A stretch of 64,000 nucleotides of DNA from Gluconobacter sphaericus NBRC 12467 (GCF_006539125.1 NZ_BJMK01000007.1:62001-126000), one strand, 5' to 3'. Counted from the first letter of the stretch, positions 24,445 through 34,197 are shown. Program-made: numbers and translations. The notes: generated by a model from the letters alone, not told the origin.

Positions 24445-25005
24445 TCAGGCGCGGTTTGTGTGGCGGGTGGCTGCCCGCTTCGTCACGCCTTTGCGGGAGT
24501 GGCGGTCAATGGTCGCCGGAGCTTCGCAGCTCTCATAGGAGGCTGGCTGGGCCACGTCCTTGGCTTCGGCGTAATGGGCGAGGTCGGCCGAGCTTTCGAG
24601 GGCGTTGATCTCGTCGAACATCGCCTCGCGTTGCTGGCAGAACACTGTGCCGGATTTCAGTCCACCGAGTGACTGGATGTCGGCAAGCTGCGTGATGTAG
24701 TCGTCATGTTCGACCTGCGCGCGACGGCCATAGGTCGTGCGGAAATAGCTGTTCAGACGTTCGTCCGCATTCAGTAGTGCCGGGCGAAACTTGCTGACGA
24801 AAGCGTTGTAACGGTCCTGCGCCTTGCACGACAGTGCCGTCACCATCAGCTCGGATTTCAGGCCAGCCACATCGAAGGCTTCGTGAGCGGGCGAGTTGCC
24901 GCAGTCCGCAGCGCGGGCGGACAGGGGATGAGCGGCAGCAAGCGTAGCGCAGGAAAGCCCAACAGCAAGCAGGCTCTTGAAGGAACGACGGAAGATCGAC
25001 GGCAT
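24445..25005 (-). CDS. Conserved periplasmic protein of unknown function
   Basis: 186 residues from ATG 25005, supported by GGAG 8 nt upstream and by a clean signal peptide (MPSIFRRSFKSLLAVGLSCA... cleaved near ARAADC). The mature protein has four or more Cys (ADCGNS, LSCKAQ, FCQQRE, YESCEA) that could form disulfides, and is helical and charged (EINALESSADLAHYAEAKDV). The tail is basic (RHSRKGVTKRAATRH). I do not recognise the family beyond similarity to hypothetical proteins of acetic acid bacteria. It lies downstream of a 312-bp divergent promoter region. Confidence 0.65.
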   Translation of the reverse strand: MPSIFRRSFKSLLAVGLSCATLAAAHPLSARAADCGNSPAHEAFDVAGLKSELMVTALSCKAQDRYNAFVSKFRPALLNADERLNSYFRTTYGRRAQVEHDDYITQLADIQSLGGLKSGTVFCQQREAMFDEINALESSADLAHYAEAKDVAQPASYESCEAPATIDRHSRKGVTKRAATRHTNRA

Positions 25006-25317
25006 TGACAGACTCCACAAGGCCGGATCGACCGGCCACAACCACTGGAACAGACTACCCGCGGTCGACCCCCCGTGAAAGCTGAATCTGCGTCTGAGGA
25101 ACGTGCGGCAAGCCCTTAATCCGAAACATGATTTCGTGGCAGAAAATGGGCGCACGCCGTCTCAACAGCAATTTATCCGCCATCAGGCATAAAATACCGT
25201 CAAAATGGCCGCTGTCCCTTCACGCAGTCTTTCGCCCCGTGCTGTCCTGTTCTACATCCGAACGTCTGTCCGCCGTGAAAATGCGGCATGTCCAGTCACG
25301 ATGCGTTGGAGTTGACC
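25006..25317. other. Divergent intergenic region
   Basis: No gene supported. Must hold promoters for the periplasmic protein (leftward) and the lipoprotein (rightward); AT-richer around 25150-25210. An open frame extending leftwards from 25155 lacks codon character and is not accepted. Confidence 0.5.
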
Positions 25318-25863
25318 GTGCGTCTGCGAGGTTCTGCCATTACCCTGGGTTCGGCACTTGCCGTATCCCTGCTTCTCTCCGGTTGTGCCCAGCAGCCGAT
25401 CGTCCAGCGTTCCGTGGCTCCGAATCCCTTCGGTTATCAGCGGACCTCCGCTGTCTGTCACGTTTCCGCCGTCAAGAAGGCTGTTGACGGGACAATGAGT
25501 GTCGACATGACGGTCCGCAGCGATGATGGGCTGTGCTCCATCGCTATCCAGAAGCCGATGGGTGGCAACTATGCGTCCTTCGGCGTTAATCCGCCGCCGG
25601 CTCACGGCAAGGCTTTCCTCTACAATTATGATGGCAAGACCTATGTGGATTACACGCCGGCCACGGCTTATGCCGGAACGGATTCGTTCACGGCCGAGCT
25701 GATCCCCGGTGGTGGCCAGAAGCGCGAGCATCTGACGATTCACGCCACGGTGGATGCAACAGGCGTCGTTGTCGCCAAGCCGCCAGCAGTCGTCGCTCCG
25801 ACGCATGCGAAGACGACTGCTAAGAAAGCCACCGTCCGTCATACGGTGCGCCGCAAGAAGTAA
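25318..25863 (+). CDS. Small lipoprotein, function unknown
   Basis: 181 residues starting at GTG 25318 with TTGGAG immediately upstream (25306-25311). The N-terminus is a lipoprotein signal (LGSALAVSLLLSGC). The middle contains a cysteine pair (AVCHVS, GLCSIA) and a beta-rich stretch with YASFGVNPPPAHGKA and YTPATAYAGTDSFTAEL, reminiscent of bacterial Ig-like/cadherin-type modules. The C-terminus is Ala/Lys/Arg-rich (AKTTAKKATVRHTVRRKK), which may contact peptidoglycan or LPS. Single gene with its own terminator. Confidence 0.7.
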   Translation: MRLRGSAITLGSALAVSLLLSGCAQQPIVQRSVAPNPFGYQRTSAVCHVSAVKKAVDGTMSVDMTVRSDDGLCSIAIQKPMGGNYASFGVNPPPAHGKAFLYNYDGKTYVDYTPATAYAGTDSFTAELIPGGGQKREHLTIHATVDATGVVVAKPPAVVAPTHAKTTAKKATVRHTVRRKK

Positions 25864-25890
25864 GTCTTTTCCATCACGTTGATGGGTCTG

Positions 25891-25924
25891 AAAGGGCGGT
25901 GAGATTTCTCTCCGCCCTTTTTTG
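25891..25924 (+). terminator. Rho-independent terminator of the lipoprotein gene
   Basis: AAAGGGCGG (25891-25899) pairs with CCGCCCTTT (25912-25920), followed by more T residues. Confidence 0.9.
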
Positions 25925-25947
25925 TGTCGGCAGAGCGTATAACAGGT

Positions 25948-25984
25948 GCAAAAAAACCGGCGACCTCATGAGAAGCCGCCGGTT
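25948..25984 (-). terminator. Rho-independent terminator of the OmpA-family gene
   Basis: AACCGGCG (25955-25962) pairs with CGCCGGTT (25977-25984). On the minus strand the stem is followed by a run of at least six T (25950-25956), 29 nt after the gene's stop. Confidence 0.88.
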
Positions 25985-26012
25985 GACCGGGATCCGGGTC
26001 TATTCGTAGGCC

Positions 26013-27161
26013 TTATTTGAAATCGATTTCCACGCGGCGGTTCTGGGGCTCGCGGGTATTGGCGGCGGTGACCACCAGCGGGTGGCTCTCGCCGAAGCCT
26101 TGCGTCGTGATTAGTCCGGCAGCCACGCCATCACGAACCAGCTCTTCCTTGACTGTGTTTGCGCGACGCTGTGAGAGCGCCATGTTGTAGGCCTCGCCAC
26201 GATGTCCCGGATGGGCGGCGGAGGTATCGGTATAGCCACTGACCTCGATATGCGTGACCTGCACGGAGGTCGAGTTGCGTGCTGCGGCGGCAACAACGGC
26301 TTTCGCGCGCGTGCTCAGCTCAGCTGAATCCCAGTCGAAGAACACCAGATAGGTGCGGGTGGGGGCCGGACCCGGGATCGGCATGGGAGCCGCAACCGGC
26401 TTCGGCGGCGGGGGCGCAGGATTGAACTCGTAGCGCAATCCCAGCATCAGTGAATGATTGAAGTCCGTGCGGGTATCGCGGTTACCGCTGGACACCCCGA
26501 ATTCCTTGGTCTTGTCCCAGCCGCCATAGATTCCGGTTGCCGTGGCATGGTGGCCGTTCGGGCCCATCAGCGTGTAAAAGCGGTACTCGGCGGTAGCGGA
26601 TAGACCCACAACCCAGGGAACAGGGAACGACAGGCCGAAGATGCCCTGATAGGCGAAGTTTCCGGCCGTGCCGCCTACATGCTGGTCAAAGGCGCCGTTC
26701 GGGGCACGAACATAGGTGTTCATGGCCTGCCAGCCATAGCCGATACCAGCGCCAAAATACGGAAAGACCCAAGACTTGCCGATATCCATGTCGAACAGGG
26801 CATTAGCCATGACGCCATAGCCCTGCTGACGGCCGCCGACGGAAGACGGGAAGGTGCTGGAGCGGAACTGCTGCAGCCGGTTGTTTCGGTAATTGCCTTC
26901 GACCTCGACGCGGAATCCGTTTCCGAGTCCGTAGCCCAAGCTGCCAATACCGGTCACACCGGCCTGATAATGGTCACGTCCGCTTGGAAAGACCGGGGAC
27001 AGGCGTGCGGTCTGGTCCTGATTGAAGCTCGCACCGCCTTCACCTGCAATATACAGGCCTTTGACGGGCTGCGCGGTTGCGGCACCCATGACGAGCATCG
27101 AAACGCCTGCAGTGAACCCGGCGCGGGTAAGCCAGGTCCTGACAACGGATCGTTGCGTCAT
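26013..27161 (-). CDS. OmpA family outer-membrane protein
   Basis: 382 residues. A signal peptide (MTQRSVVRTWLTRAG... to GAATAQ) precedes an 8-strand OmpA-like barrel (GLYIAGEGGASFNQ, GLGNGFRVEVEGNYR, FPYFGAGIGYGWQ, LMLGLRYEFN), a Pro-rich hinge (NPAPPPPKPVAAPMPIPGP) and the C-terminal OmpA peptidoglycan-binding domain (VFFDWDSAELS, VSGYTDTSAAHPG, LSQRRANTVKEEL, GFGESHPLV, NRRVEID). It anchors the outer membrane to the cell wall. ATG 27161 is chosen for the signal peptide and a GGAGA site; the longer frame to 27251 is not credible. Confidence 0.93.
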   Translation of the reverse strand: MTQRSVVRTWLTRAGFTAGVSMLVMGAATAQPVKGLYIAGEGGASFNQDQTARLSPVFPSGRDHYQAGVTGIGSLGYGLGNGFRVEVEGNYRNNRLQQFRSSTFPSSVGGRQQGYGVMANALFDMDIGKSWVFPYFGAGIGYGWQAMNTYVRAPNGAFDQHVGGTAGNFAYQGIFGLSFPVPWVVGLSATAEYRFYTLMGPNGHHATATGIYGGWDKTKEFGVSSGNRDTRTDFNHSLMLGLRYEFNPAPPPPKPVAAPMPIPGPAPTRTYLVFFDWDSAELSTRAKAVVAAAARNSTSVQVTHIEVSGYTDTSAAHPGHRGEAYNMALSQRRANTVKEELVRDGVAAGLITTQGFGESHPLVVTAANTREPQNRRVEIDFK

Positions 27162-27316
27162 GTCATTTCTCTCCAACCAGACAAATCTGCCAACCTTATC
27201 TGCGTGTGTTTTTGCCGAAAGCTCGGACGATGGCAACGCATCACACGACACAATGCCGCATCATGCGGTTTTCTTTATGGCAGGTTCACCATGTGCTGTG
27301 TCTTCACTCCCACAGT

Positions 27317-27658
27317 TTACGCCTCTTCGTCCAGATCGAGCCTTCGCGAGCCGAGGGTGCGCTCTATGGGCTGGGACACGTCCCGCATCTCCAGCTCGAT
27401 GATCCACAGGTCAGGATCATATTTTTTCTGTCGCTCCAGATAGGCGTTCACGTCTGCCGGATTGGTAGCATCTACACGGGACCATCCGTTCCCGTCTTCG
27501 CGTAGGACGCCTGTTCCACCTGAGCGATCAGTCAGGACGATCAGGACCGCGCCGGCGTCTTCGTCGCCTTTCTTCAGAACCATGGCTGAGGTTCCGTCCG
27601 AGGAAATACGGCGAAGGACAGCCCGTACCCAGAGTCCCGTTTTCAATCGTGCGCCCAT
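27317..27658 (-). CDS. DUF1491 family protein
   Basis: 113 residues, beta-rich, charged and without signal peptide. Features of the alphaproteobacterial DUF1491 family: GLWVRAVLRR near the start, GDEDAGAVLIVL, and the C-terminal WIIELEMRD block. Function unknown. Same strand as, and 25 nt downstream of, the S41 protease start of the next transcript; it may be co-transcribed with the protease. Confidence 0.78.
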   Translation of the reverse strand: MGARLKTGLWVRAVLRRISSDGTSAMVLKKGDEDAGAVLIVLTDRSGGTGVLREDGNGWSRVDATNPADVNAYLERQKKYDPDLWIIELEMRDVSQPIERTLGSRRLDLDEEA

Positions 27659-27683
27659 GACTGTTTCCGTTCGTCTTGCAAAG

Positions 27684-29435
27684 TTAGTGGATGGGCGCGC
27701 TGTTCTCGTCAGGAACAGACTCCAGCGCCGCCTTGTAGGCGGCAGGGGAAGACATCAACACCTTGGCGGCGTCCATGTCGGCATCCGAGCCGATGGCGGC
27801 CGGGCAATGTTTCCGGATATCGAGAATTTTCGTCACCGGAACCGGGTAGCGGGCCGCGCGTGCCATCTGCACGGCCTCGCCCTGCAGGGTGTTGCCCTGC
27901 TTCAGGGCAGAGAGCTGGGCCTGAAGGGACTCGGCACCGAGCGATGTGCAGACCTGCGGCATGACTCCCAAACCCTGGATGGGCCAGCCGAGCGGGGCCT
28001 GATTGCGACTCCACGTCACGAACAGTTCACCTCCGTTCGGCATCTGCCCGATCACCTGCACGAGTCCCTTGCCGAGCGTCTCGCTTCCGATCACGACCGC
28101 GCGTCGGTGATCGGCCAGTGCGGAAGCCAGGATTTCAGCCGCGCTAGCCGTCCGTCCGTCTACGAGAATCACCACCGGTGTGCCATTGGTCATGTCACCA
28201 CCCTGAACGGCCCAGATATGGTTAGCCAGAGGATTCCGGCCATACGTGGTCACGGCCACGCCATGATCCAGCAGCAGGGCCGCCGTGGTGACGGCCTGCT
28301 GAAGGACGCCGCCGCGATCACCGCGCAGGTCGAGAATGATCCCCGCGGTCTTGTTTTTGTTGGTAGAGGGAGCAGAGGTATCTGGTGTCGGCTCATCTAC
28401 GACCTGATCAAGATACTGGCTGATCTCTTCTGCTGTCTGGGTCGAAAAGGAGGTGACGCGCAGAACAGTGAATGGCCCGTCTGTCGAGGCAAATACGGTT
28501 TCGGGCGGGACCTGTGTCCGTTCCAGCTGCAGCATTGTTGTTCGATGGCCTTTTGCGGCAATCCCCAGCGTGACGGAAGTATGTTCGTTGCCCTCCAGCC
28601 ACTCCTGGACCGTGGTGACATCCTGACCACGCGTCGAACGGCCGTTGACGGAGACCAGGCGCTCGCCCGTATCCACGCCGGCCTCCCAGGCGGGGCCATT
28701 GGCGTTGACGGCCGTAATCACGATCATGCGGCCGCTCTGGCCCAGACTCAGCCCCACCGTTCCCGTATCTCCGGTCCGCCGCGTGCGGTCCGAAATGGCG
28801 GGAGAGGGACCGAGATACCGGGAATAGGGGTCAAGATGATTGAAAAGTTCGTCGAAAAAGCCCTGCAGAAGTGCGTCTGATCCGGCCTCCCGCAGTGTGG
28901 CGGAATGCTGCCAAGCGGCCTGCATAGCAGCCGTGACCAGATCGGCCCATGCCCCGTTGCTGTCTGCGCCCGGCATGATCCGGCTGAACACGACCGTCTG
29001 CCCCTGGAGAACGTTCAGTATTGCGGGTGCCTGCGCAGATGCATCGGCAGAATTCTTTGTCGCTGTCATTGCCCCAGTGGGCGAGGGTACGGGTCCTGAC
29101 ACTTCAGGGCGCGTTTCCGTGACGGAAAGGGTGGGGTCGATGGCCGTCAGCCCGTCCAGACCCCACAGGCAGAAATCCCGCGCGGAGTGCGCCTCGAGTG
29201 TGCGGGGTTCCAGAAAGCCAAGGGCTGCAATCAGCACTTCGCGTGTCAGGGAAATTGAAAGTGCCGGCTGTGGTACGGGCGCAGCAGCGGAGAGGGCGGA
29301 GGTCGCCTGCGCCGTGGTTCCGGTTGTATCCGCGGGTGTCTGTGCCTTTGCTGGTCCTGTCGGGGCGATCAGGATGAACATGCAGAACGCCAGGCAGAGA
29401 GCCGGACGACATGACGTCTCGTGGCTGCGCGGCAT
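27684..29435 (-). CDS. S41-family carboxyl-terminal processing protease (CtpA-like), periplasmic
   Basis: Serine protease with a Ser-Lys dyad acting in the periplasm. From ATG 29435 the signal peptide runs MPRSHETSCRPALCLAFCMF to PAKAQ; ATG 29447 is an alternative 4 residues upstream. Then a long Ala/Pro/Thr-rich region, the family block FNHLDPYSRYLG, a PDZ domain (GTVGLSLGQ ... NGPAWEAGVDTGERLVSVNG) and the protease core: GIILDLRGDRGGVLQQAV, DGRTASAAEILA (nucleophile Ser) and GSETLGKGLVQ (general-base Lys). An insertion of Thr/Pro/Asp-rich residues (DEPTPDTSAPSTNKN) splits the core. The usual partner M23 peptidase gene is not next to it. Confidence 0.85.
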   Translation of the reverse strand: MPRSHETSCRPALCLAFCMFILIAPTGPAKAQTPADTTGTTAQATSALSAAAPVPQPALSISLTREVLIAALGFLEPRTLEAHSARDFCLWGLDGLTAIDPTLSVTETRPEVSGPVPSPTGAMTATKNSADASAQAPAILNVLQGQTVVFSRIMPGADSNGAWADLVTAAMQAAWQHSATLREAGSDALLQGFFDELFNHLDPYSRYLGPSPAISDRTRRTGDTGTVGLSLGQSGRMIVITAVNANGPAWEAGVDTGERLVSVNGRSTRGQDVTTVQEWLEGNEHTSVTLGIAAKGHRTTMLQLERTQVPPETVFASTDGPFTVLRVTSFSTQTAEEISQYLDQVVDEPTPDTSAPSTNKNKTAGIILDLRGDRGGVLQQAVTTAALLLDHGVAVTTYGRNPLANHIWAVQGGDMTNGTPVVILVDGRTASAAEILASALADHRRAVVIGSETLGKGLVQVIGQMPNGGELFVTWSRNQAPLGWPIQGLGVMPQVCTSLGAESLQAQLSALKQGNTLQGEAVQMARAARYPVPVTKILDIRKHCPAAIGSDADMDAAKVLMSSPAAYKAALESVPDENSAPIH

Positions 29436-29613
29436 GAAATGGATCATAGGGCGGACGGCATGACGCAAGACGGGGTCCTTGGAGACGGGACGGCAAAGAA
29501 GGCTGCTCCCCGTAAGGCGACCACGCCACAAACTTCATCCACGGTAAAGACTTGCCAGACCGAATGTGGGGTCGGCAGTGCCGTCAGGCAACACTGTTGA
29601 CCCGATCCTGTTT

Positions 29614-32310
29614 TCAGTCTTCCGACGACGTGTCGGAAACAGTTTTACGCTTCCGCGGCGTTATGGTTTTTGTCTTTGTGGCAGATTTGGTCGGGCTACG
29701 CTTTGTTACCTTCTTTGGGGTCGTTTCATCCCCTTCCGCAGCCGCAACGGTTTTTTTTGTCTTTGCTGCTTTCGGAGCCGCTTTTTTCGTAGAAGTTTTT
29801 TTTGTGCCACCTTTCAGTGGCTTGCCCTTCTCCGCCAGAAGCGCCACCGCTTCATCGAGCGTGACCTCCTCCATGTCCTGCCCCTTCGGCAGGTTGGCGA
29901 TCAGCTGACCGTGCTGGGCGTAAGGGCCGAACCGTCCCTTACGGATCATGACCGCTTCGCCGTCCTTGGGGTGTGGTCCCAGATTGCGGATGGAGGCGAG
30001 CTTTTTTGCCAGCGAATCTACGGCCCGGTTCAGCCCGACTGTCAGGACGTCGTCGTCCTTGTCGAGCGTGCCATAGATGGCGCCCATCTTCACATATGGC
30101 CCGAAGCGTCCAAGGCCGGCCTCGATCTTTTCGCCCGTTTCGGGGTGAAGTCCGACCAGACGTGGTAGGGACAGCAGTCCCAGCGCCTGTTCCATGGTTA
30201 TGGTATTGCCGTCGATTCCCTTGGGAATGGTCGTCCGCTTGGGCTTGGCTTTCTTGTCCTCGGGATTGGGTTCGCCGCGCTGGATATACAGCCCGTACGG
30301 TCCGCGCCGGATCGAGATGTCCTCCCCGGTATCCGGGTCCTGGCCCAGAATTTTCGGCCCGTCATTCAGCCCTTCGGTATCGCCTTCCTCGGCCACCAGA
30401 CGGCGTGTGAACTGGCAGGTAGGATAGTTTGAACAGCCGATGAAGGCGCCGAACTTGCCAAGCCGCAGGCCCAGCCGTCCGGTTCCGCAGGAGGTACAGA
30501 CGCGCGGATCACCACCATCAGGGCGCGGCGGGAAGAAATGCGGCGCGAGGTCCTCGTCCAGAGCGTCGATAACGTCCGAGATTTTCAGATCCTTGGTCTG
30601 CGCTACAGCAGCCGAGAAATCATGCCAGAACGCAGCCATGACATCATGCCAGTCCGCACGGCCGCCTGAAATATCATCAAGCTGTTCTTCAAGCGAGGCT
30701 GTGAAACCTGAATCCACATAGCGCTCGAAGAACGATGTCAGGAATGCCGTGACCAGCCGTCCGCGATCTTCGGGCACGAAACGCCGTGCATCAAGCCGCA
30801 CGTAATTACGGTCCCGCAGCACGCCGAGAATGGAGGCGTAGGTCGAGGGACGGCCAATGCCGATCTCTTCCATTTTCTTGACGAGCGAGGCTTCCGAATA
30901 ACGCGGAGGCGGCTGGGTGAAATGCTGCTCGGCGTCCACGGCGCCGGTCGTCAGGCGGTCGCCTTCCTTCATCGGCGGCAGGAGCTTGCCGTCTTCGTCT
31001 TCAGCCTTCGTATCGTCACGGCCCTCGATATAGAGCTTGAGGAAGCCGTCGAATGCGATGGTCGAACCCGTGGCGCGCAGAAGCGTCTGGCCACTCGCAT
31101 CCGCCAGCGTTACCGCCACCTGATCCAGTTCCGCCGATTGCATCTGCGAGGCGACGGAGCGCTTCCAGATCAGCTCGTACAGCTTCTTCTGGTCGGGTGT
31201 CAGCGCGTGGCCGAGCTGCTGGGGCGTCAGAAAGACGTCCGTCGGGCGGATGGCCTCATGGGCCTCCTGCGCATTCTTGGCTTTGGTGGAATAGGCGCGC
31301 GGGAAATCCGGCACATAGTCATCGCCGAACGCCTTGCCGATATGCCCGCGGATGGACCCGATGGCTTCTTTCGCCATCGTCACACCATCGGTTCGCATAT
31401 AGGTAATCAGGCCGGTGGTTTCGCCGCGCAAATCCACGCCTTCATAAAGCTGCTGCGCCGTACGCATCGTCGTCTGTGCGCTCATGCCGAGCTTGCGAGA
31501 CGCTTCCTGCTGCAGGGTCGAAGTCGTGAATGGCGGCGGCGGGTTGCGCTTGGTACGCTTGCGCTCGACGGAGCGTACCGTGAACTGTCCGCTGAGGACC
31601 GTATCGCGTGCGCCGAAGGCCAGCTGCTCGTTGCTCAGATCGAACTGGTCGAGCTTTTCGCCCTTCAGATGCGTCAGACGGGCCTGGAACGCGGCCTTGC
31701 CGGGCGTCGTGAAGCCGCCGGTGACAGTCCAGTATTCCTTGGGGCGGAAAACTTCGATTTCGGCTTCGCGCTCACAGATCAGGCGCAGAGCAACGGACTG
31801 CACACGGCCCGCACTCCGGCTGCCCGGCAGCTTGCGCCACAGGACGGGAGACAGCGTGAAGCCCACCAGATAATCCAGCGCGCGGCGGGCCAGATAGGCG
31901 TCAATCAGCGGGCGGTCCAGCTCGCGTGGAGCGGCCATTGCCGCCGTAACGGCCGATTTGGTGATTTCGTTGAAGGTGACGCGGTGGACGTCCACGTTCT
32001 TCAGAAGATTTTTCTCTTCCAAAACGCTGCGGACATGCCAAGAGATCGCCTCACCTTCGCGATCCGGGTCAGTGGCGAGGTAAAGGTTTTTCGCCCCTTT
32101 CAGCGCCTTGGTGATGGCGGAAATCTGCTTGGCGCCGCGCTCGTCCGTCTGCCAGCTCATGGCAAAGTTCTCGTCCGGGCGCACGCTGCCGTCCTTGGGT
32201 GGCAGATCTCGCACATGCCCGAACGAAGCGAGTACGGTATATCCGCTTCCCAGATACTTGTTGATCGTCTTGGCCTTTGCCGGGCTCTCGACCACCACAA
32301 CGTCCGTCAT
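29614..32310 (-). CDS. topA: DNA topoisomerase I
   Basis: Type IA topoisomerase that relaxes negative supercoils. About 898 residues: the TOPRIM start VVVESPAKAKTINKYLG, ATDPDREGEAISWH, the catalytic Tyr in GLITYMRTDGV, one C-terminal four-Cys zinc finger (CTSC...CSNYPTC) and several alphaproteobacterial Topo_C repeats (LGRFGPYVKMG, KGRFGPYAQHG). It ends with a Lys/Thr-rich tail (GGTKKTSTKKAAPKAAKTKK onward) likely to bind DNA. ATG 32310 is set by homology; the frame runs upstream into dprA without support. It is 25 nt downstream of dprA, the common dprA-topA pairing. Confidence 0.95.
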   Translation of the reverse strand: MTDVVVVESPAKAKTINKYLGSGYTVLASFGHVRDLPPKDGSVRPDENFAMSWQTDERGAKQISAITKALKGAKNLYLATDPDREGEAISWHVRSVLEEKNLLKNVDVHRVTFNEITKSAVTAAMAAPRELDRPLIDAYLARRALDYLVGFTLSPVLWRKLPGSRSAGRVQSVALRLICEREAEIEVFRPKEYWTVTGGFTTPGKAAFQARLTHLKGEKLDQFDLSNEQLAFGARDTVLSGQFTVRSVERKRTKRNPPPPFTTSTLQQEASRKLGMSAQTTMRTAQQLYEGVDLRGETTGLITYMRTDGVTMAKEAIGSIRGHIGKAFGDDYVPDFPRAYSTKAKNAQEAHEAIRPTDVFLTPQQLGHALTPDQKKLYELIWKRSVASQMQSAELDQVAVTLADASGQTLLRATGSTIAFDGFLKLYIEGRDDTKAEDEDGKLLPPMKEGDRLTTGAVDAEQHFTQPPPRYSEASLVKKMEEIGIGRPSTYASILGVLRDRNYVRLDARRFVPEDRGRLVTAFLTSFFERYVDSGFTASLEEQLDDISGGRADWHDVMAAFWHDFSAAVAQTKDLKISDVIDALDEDLAPHFFPPRPDGGDPRVCTSCGTGRLGLRLGKFGAFIGCSNYPTCQFTRRLVAEEGDTEGLNDGPKILGQDPDTGEDISIRRGPYGLYIQRGEPNPEDKKAKPKRTTIPKGIDGNTITMEQALGLLSLPRLVGLHPETGEKIEAGLGRFGPYVKMGAIYGTLDKDDDVLTVGLNRAVDSLAKKLASIRNLGPHPKDGEAVMIRKGRFGPYAQHGQLIANLPKGQDMEEVTLDEAVALLAEKGKPLKGGTKKTSTKKAAPKAAKTKKTVAAAEGDETTPKKVTKRSPTKSATKTKTITPRKRKTVSDTSSED

Positions 32311-32335
32311 CGCTACTCCGGTATTCCGCGTCACT

Positions 32336-33520
32336 TCAGTTCGGCAGCAACGCCACGCGTCCGCCGGGCACAAACTCCACGACCCCGCCGAGCTCCAGCT
32401 CGGCCAGCGTCGCAAGCACTACCGACACGGAGAACTGGCAGCGGCGCACCACCTCGTCAACTGCTACCGGTGTTACAGACAGGAGGGAACATACTGTCTT
32501 TTGGGCCAGATCCGGCTCAACCCAGTTCTCGCTGACAGGGTTGCCCCAAGCTATGGAGGGCTCGGAAAAGCCCGTCAAAGGCGGGCTGTGGGCGGATGAA
32601 CGCTGCCAAGGCGCCGCCTCGCGTGGTGGAAGCGCCGAGGGCAGGGCCTGAAGAATATCGACGATATTTTCTGTCAGAGTAGCCTGGCCTGTTTTCAGTA
32701 ACTGGTTTCCGCCCCGGGACCGGGGATCGAGCGGTGAGCCGGGCACGACGAGGAGTTCGCGGTTATAGGACTGTGCCAGATCGGCCGTGATCAGAGTGCC
32801 GGACCCGATAGTTGCTTCAATAATCAGGCATCCAAGTGAAATTCCGGCGATCAGGCGATTGCGCCGTGGGAAATGGCGGGCCTGCGGAGCTGTGCCGAGC
32901 AGGGCTTCCGTCACCAGACAGCCCCTTTCCGCGATCTGCTGCTGAAGGGAGGCATTTTCGTGTGGATAGACATGATCCAGTCCGCCCGCGATGGCTGCGA
33001 CCGTCAGTCCCGTATGGAGTGCCGCGGCATGAGACGCCGAGTCGATGCCCCGTGCAAGCCCAGAAATCACGCAAAGTCCCGAATGGGCAATTTCGGCCGA
33101 AAGGCTCTCGGCCATCCGGATTCCGGCTGCAGACGCATTGCGGGCGCCCACAATTCCCACGGACCGCATCGAGAGTTTGCGGATATCTCCAAGTGTGAAC
33201 AGGACAGGCGGGGCATCCGGGATGCAGGACAGGAGCAGCGGATAGTCCGCATCACCCCGCACCAGCATTTTTCCACCCAGCTTTTCAAGGCGTTCCAGCT
33301 CATCCGACATGCGCGAGACGGTCGGAATAACAGGGTCTTCCCGGCGTCCCGCCTGGCGCATACGGTCGGGGAGGGCGGCAAGGGCAGTGCCCGCACTGCC
33401 ATACTGCGTCATCAGTCGCGCAAAGTTGATCGGGCCGACGCCCGTTGTCCGCGCCAGACGCAGTATGTCGATTCGGTCTGCTGCGGGCAGGACGGGACGC
33501 ATGTCCGGAGAAGCTGTCAT
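32336..33520 (-). CDS. dprA: DNA processing protein DprA/Smf
   Basis: Loads RecA on incoming single-stranded DNA during natural transformation. 394 residues: an N-terminal SAM-like region (RTTGVGPINFARL), the Rossmann DprA core (SVGIVGARNAS, SGLARGIDSASH, GGLDHVYPHEN, FPRRNRLIAGIS, ATIGSGTLITAD) and a C-terminal winged-helix domain (AVDEVVRRCQFSVSVVLATL and ELGGVVEFVPGG). Between plsY and topA on the same strand. comEC is 6 kb away. Confidence 0.93.
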   Translation of the reverse strand: MTASPDMRPVLPAADRIDILRLARTTGVGPINFARLMTQYGSAGTALAALPDRMRQAGRREDPVIPTVSRMSDELERLEKLGGKMLVRGDADYPLLLSCIPDAPPVLFTLGDIRKLSMRSVGIVGARNASAAGIRMAESLSAEIAHSGLCVISGLARGIDSASHAAALHTGLTVAAIAGGLDHVYPHENASLQQQIAERGCLVTEALLGTAPQARHFPRRNRLIAGISLGCLIIEATIGSGTLITADLAQSYNRELLVVPGSPLDPRSRGGNQLLKTGQATLTENIVDILQALPSALPPREAAPWQRSSAHSPPLTGFSEPSIAWGNPVSENWVEPDLAQKTVCSLLSVTPVAVDEVVRRCQFSVSVVLATLAELELGGVVEFVPGGRVALLPN

Positions 33521-33564
33521 AGGATATTTTCCTTAAGACAGATTTCTTAACGGATACTTAAAAT

Positions 33565-34197
33565 CTAGCGCCGGGATGCCTGATCAACCTTCACGCGCGG
33601 TTCGCGTCCCGTTACAAGCCGGGCAATATTGCTGGAGTGCCGGGCCCAAATCAGAAGCGAAATAAGAAGAGTCGCCACCGGGATCGGCGTGTGGAGTGTC
33701 CGTCCGGACAATAGCACCATCAGTCCTGGTGCCAGCAGGAATGCCGCCAATGCCCCGGCCGAGGAAATCCGGCTTAGCCGTGCGACCAGCAGCCAGACCA
33801 CGCAGCAGGCCAGTCCCACCGGCCAGCACAGGACCCAGATCGTTCCGAGCCCCGTTGCAACGCCTTTCCCGCCCCGGAAACCGAGCCAAACCGGGAAACA
33901 GTGTCCGCTGACAACCGCTACGGCCGCCACCGCCATGGTAGTTTCGCTGGCGCCAGGGAAGAAAAACCGGGCGATCAGGACTGCCAAAGCTCCTTTGAAG
34001 GCATCCAGAAGCAGTGTTGCGGCTGCGAGACTCCGACGGCCTGTGCGCAGGACGTTAGTCGCACCGATATTGCCCGAGCCGATTTTGCGGATGTCGCCGC
34101 CACCGGCCATGGCCGTCAAAAGTAGGCCGAAAGGGATGCTCCCGATAGCATAGGATACAAGAGACAGCAGGATCAGCTGTGCCTGAAAGCCGCTCAT
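33565..34197 (-). CDS. plsY: Glycerol-3-phosphate acyltransferase PlsY
   Basis: Inner-membrane enzyme transferring acyl groups from acyl-phosphate to glycerol-3-phosphate, the first step of phospholipid synthesis. 210 residues, about five membrane helices, and the three PlsY blocks: SYAIGSIPFG, GSGNIGATNVLR and GHCFPVWLGFRGGKGVAT. ATG 34197 overlaps the dihydroorotase stop (ATGA), so it is translationally coupled to the pyr genes. Confidence 0.95.
   Translation of the reverse strand: MSGFQAQLILLSLVSYAIGSIPFGLLLTAMAGGGDIRKIGSGNIGATNVLRTGRRSLAAATLLLDAFKGALAVLIARFFFPGASETTMAVAAVAVVSGHCFPVWLGFRGGKGVATGLGTIWVLCWPVGLACCVVWLLVARLSRISSAGALAAFLLAPGLMVLLSGRTLHTPIPVATLLISLLIWARHSSNIARLVTGREPRVKVDQASRR

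Noticed and set aside
27251-27271. GC-rich hairpin followed by TTTTCTTT on the plus strand
   Set aside because: No plus-strand gene ends here; on the minus strand there is no T-run, so it was not called a terminator.
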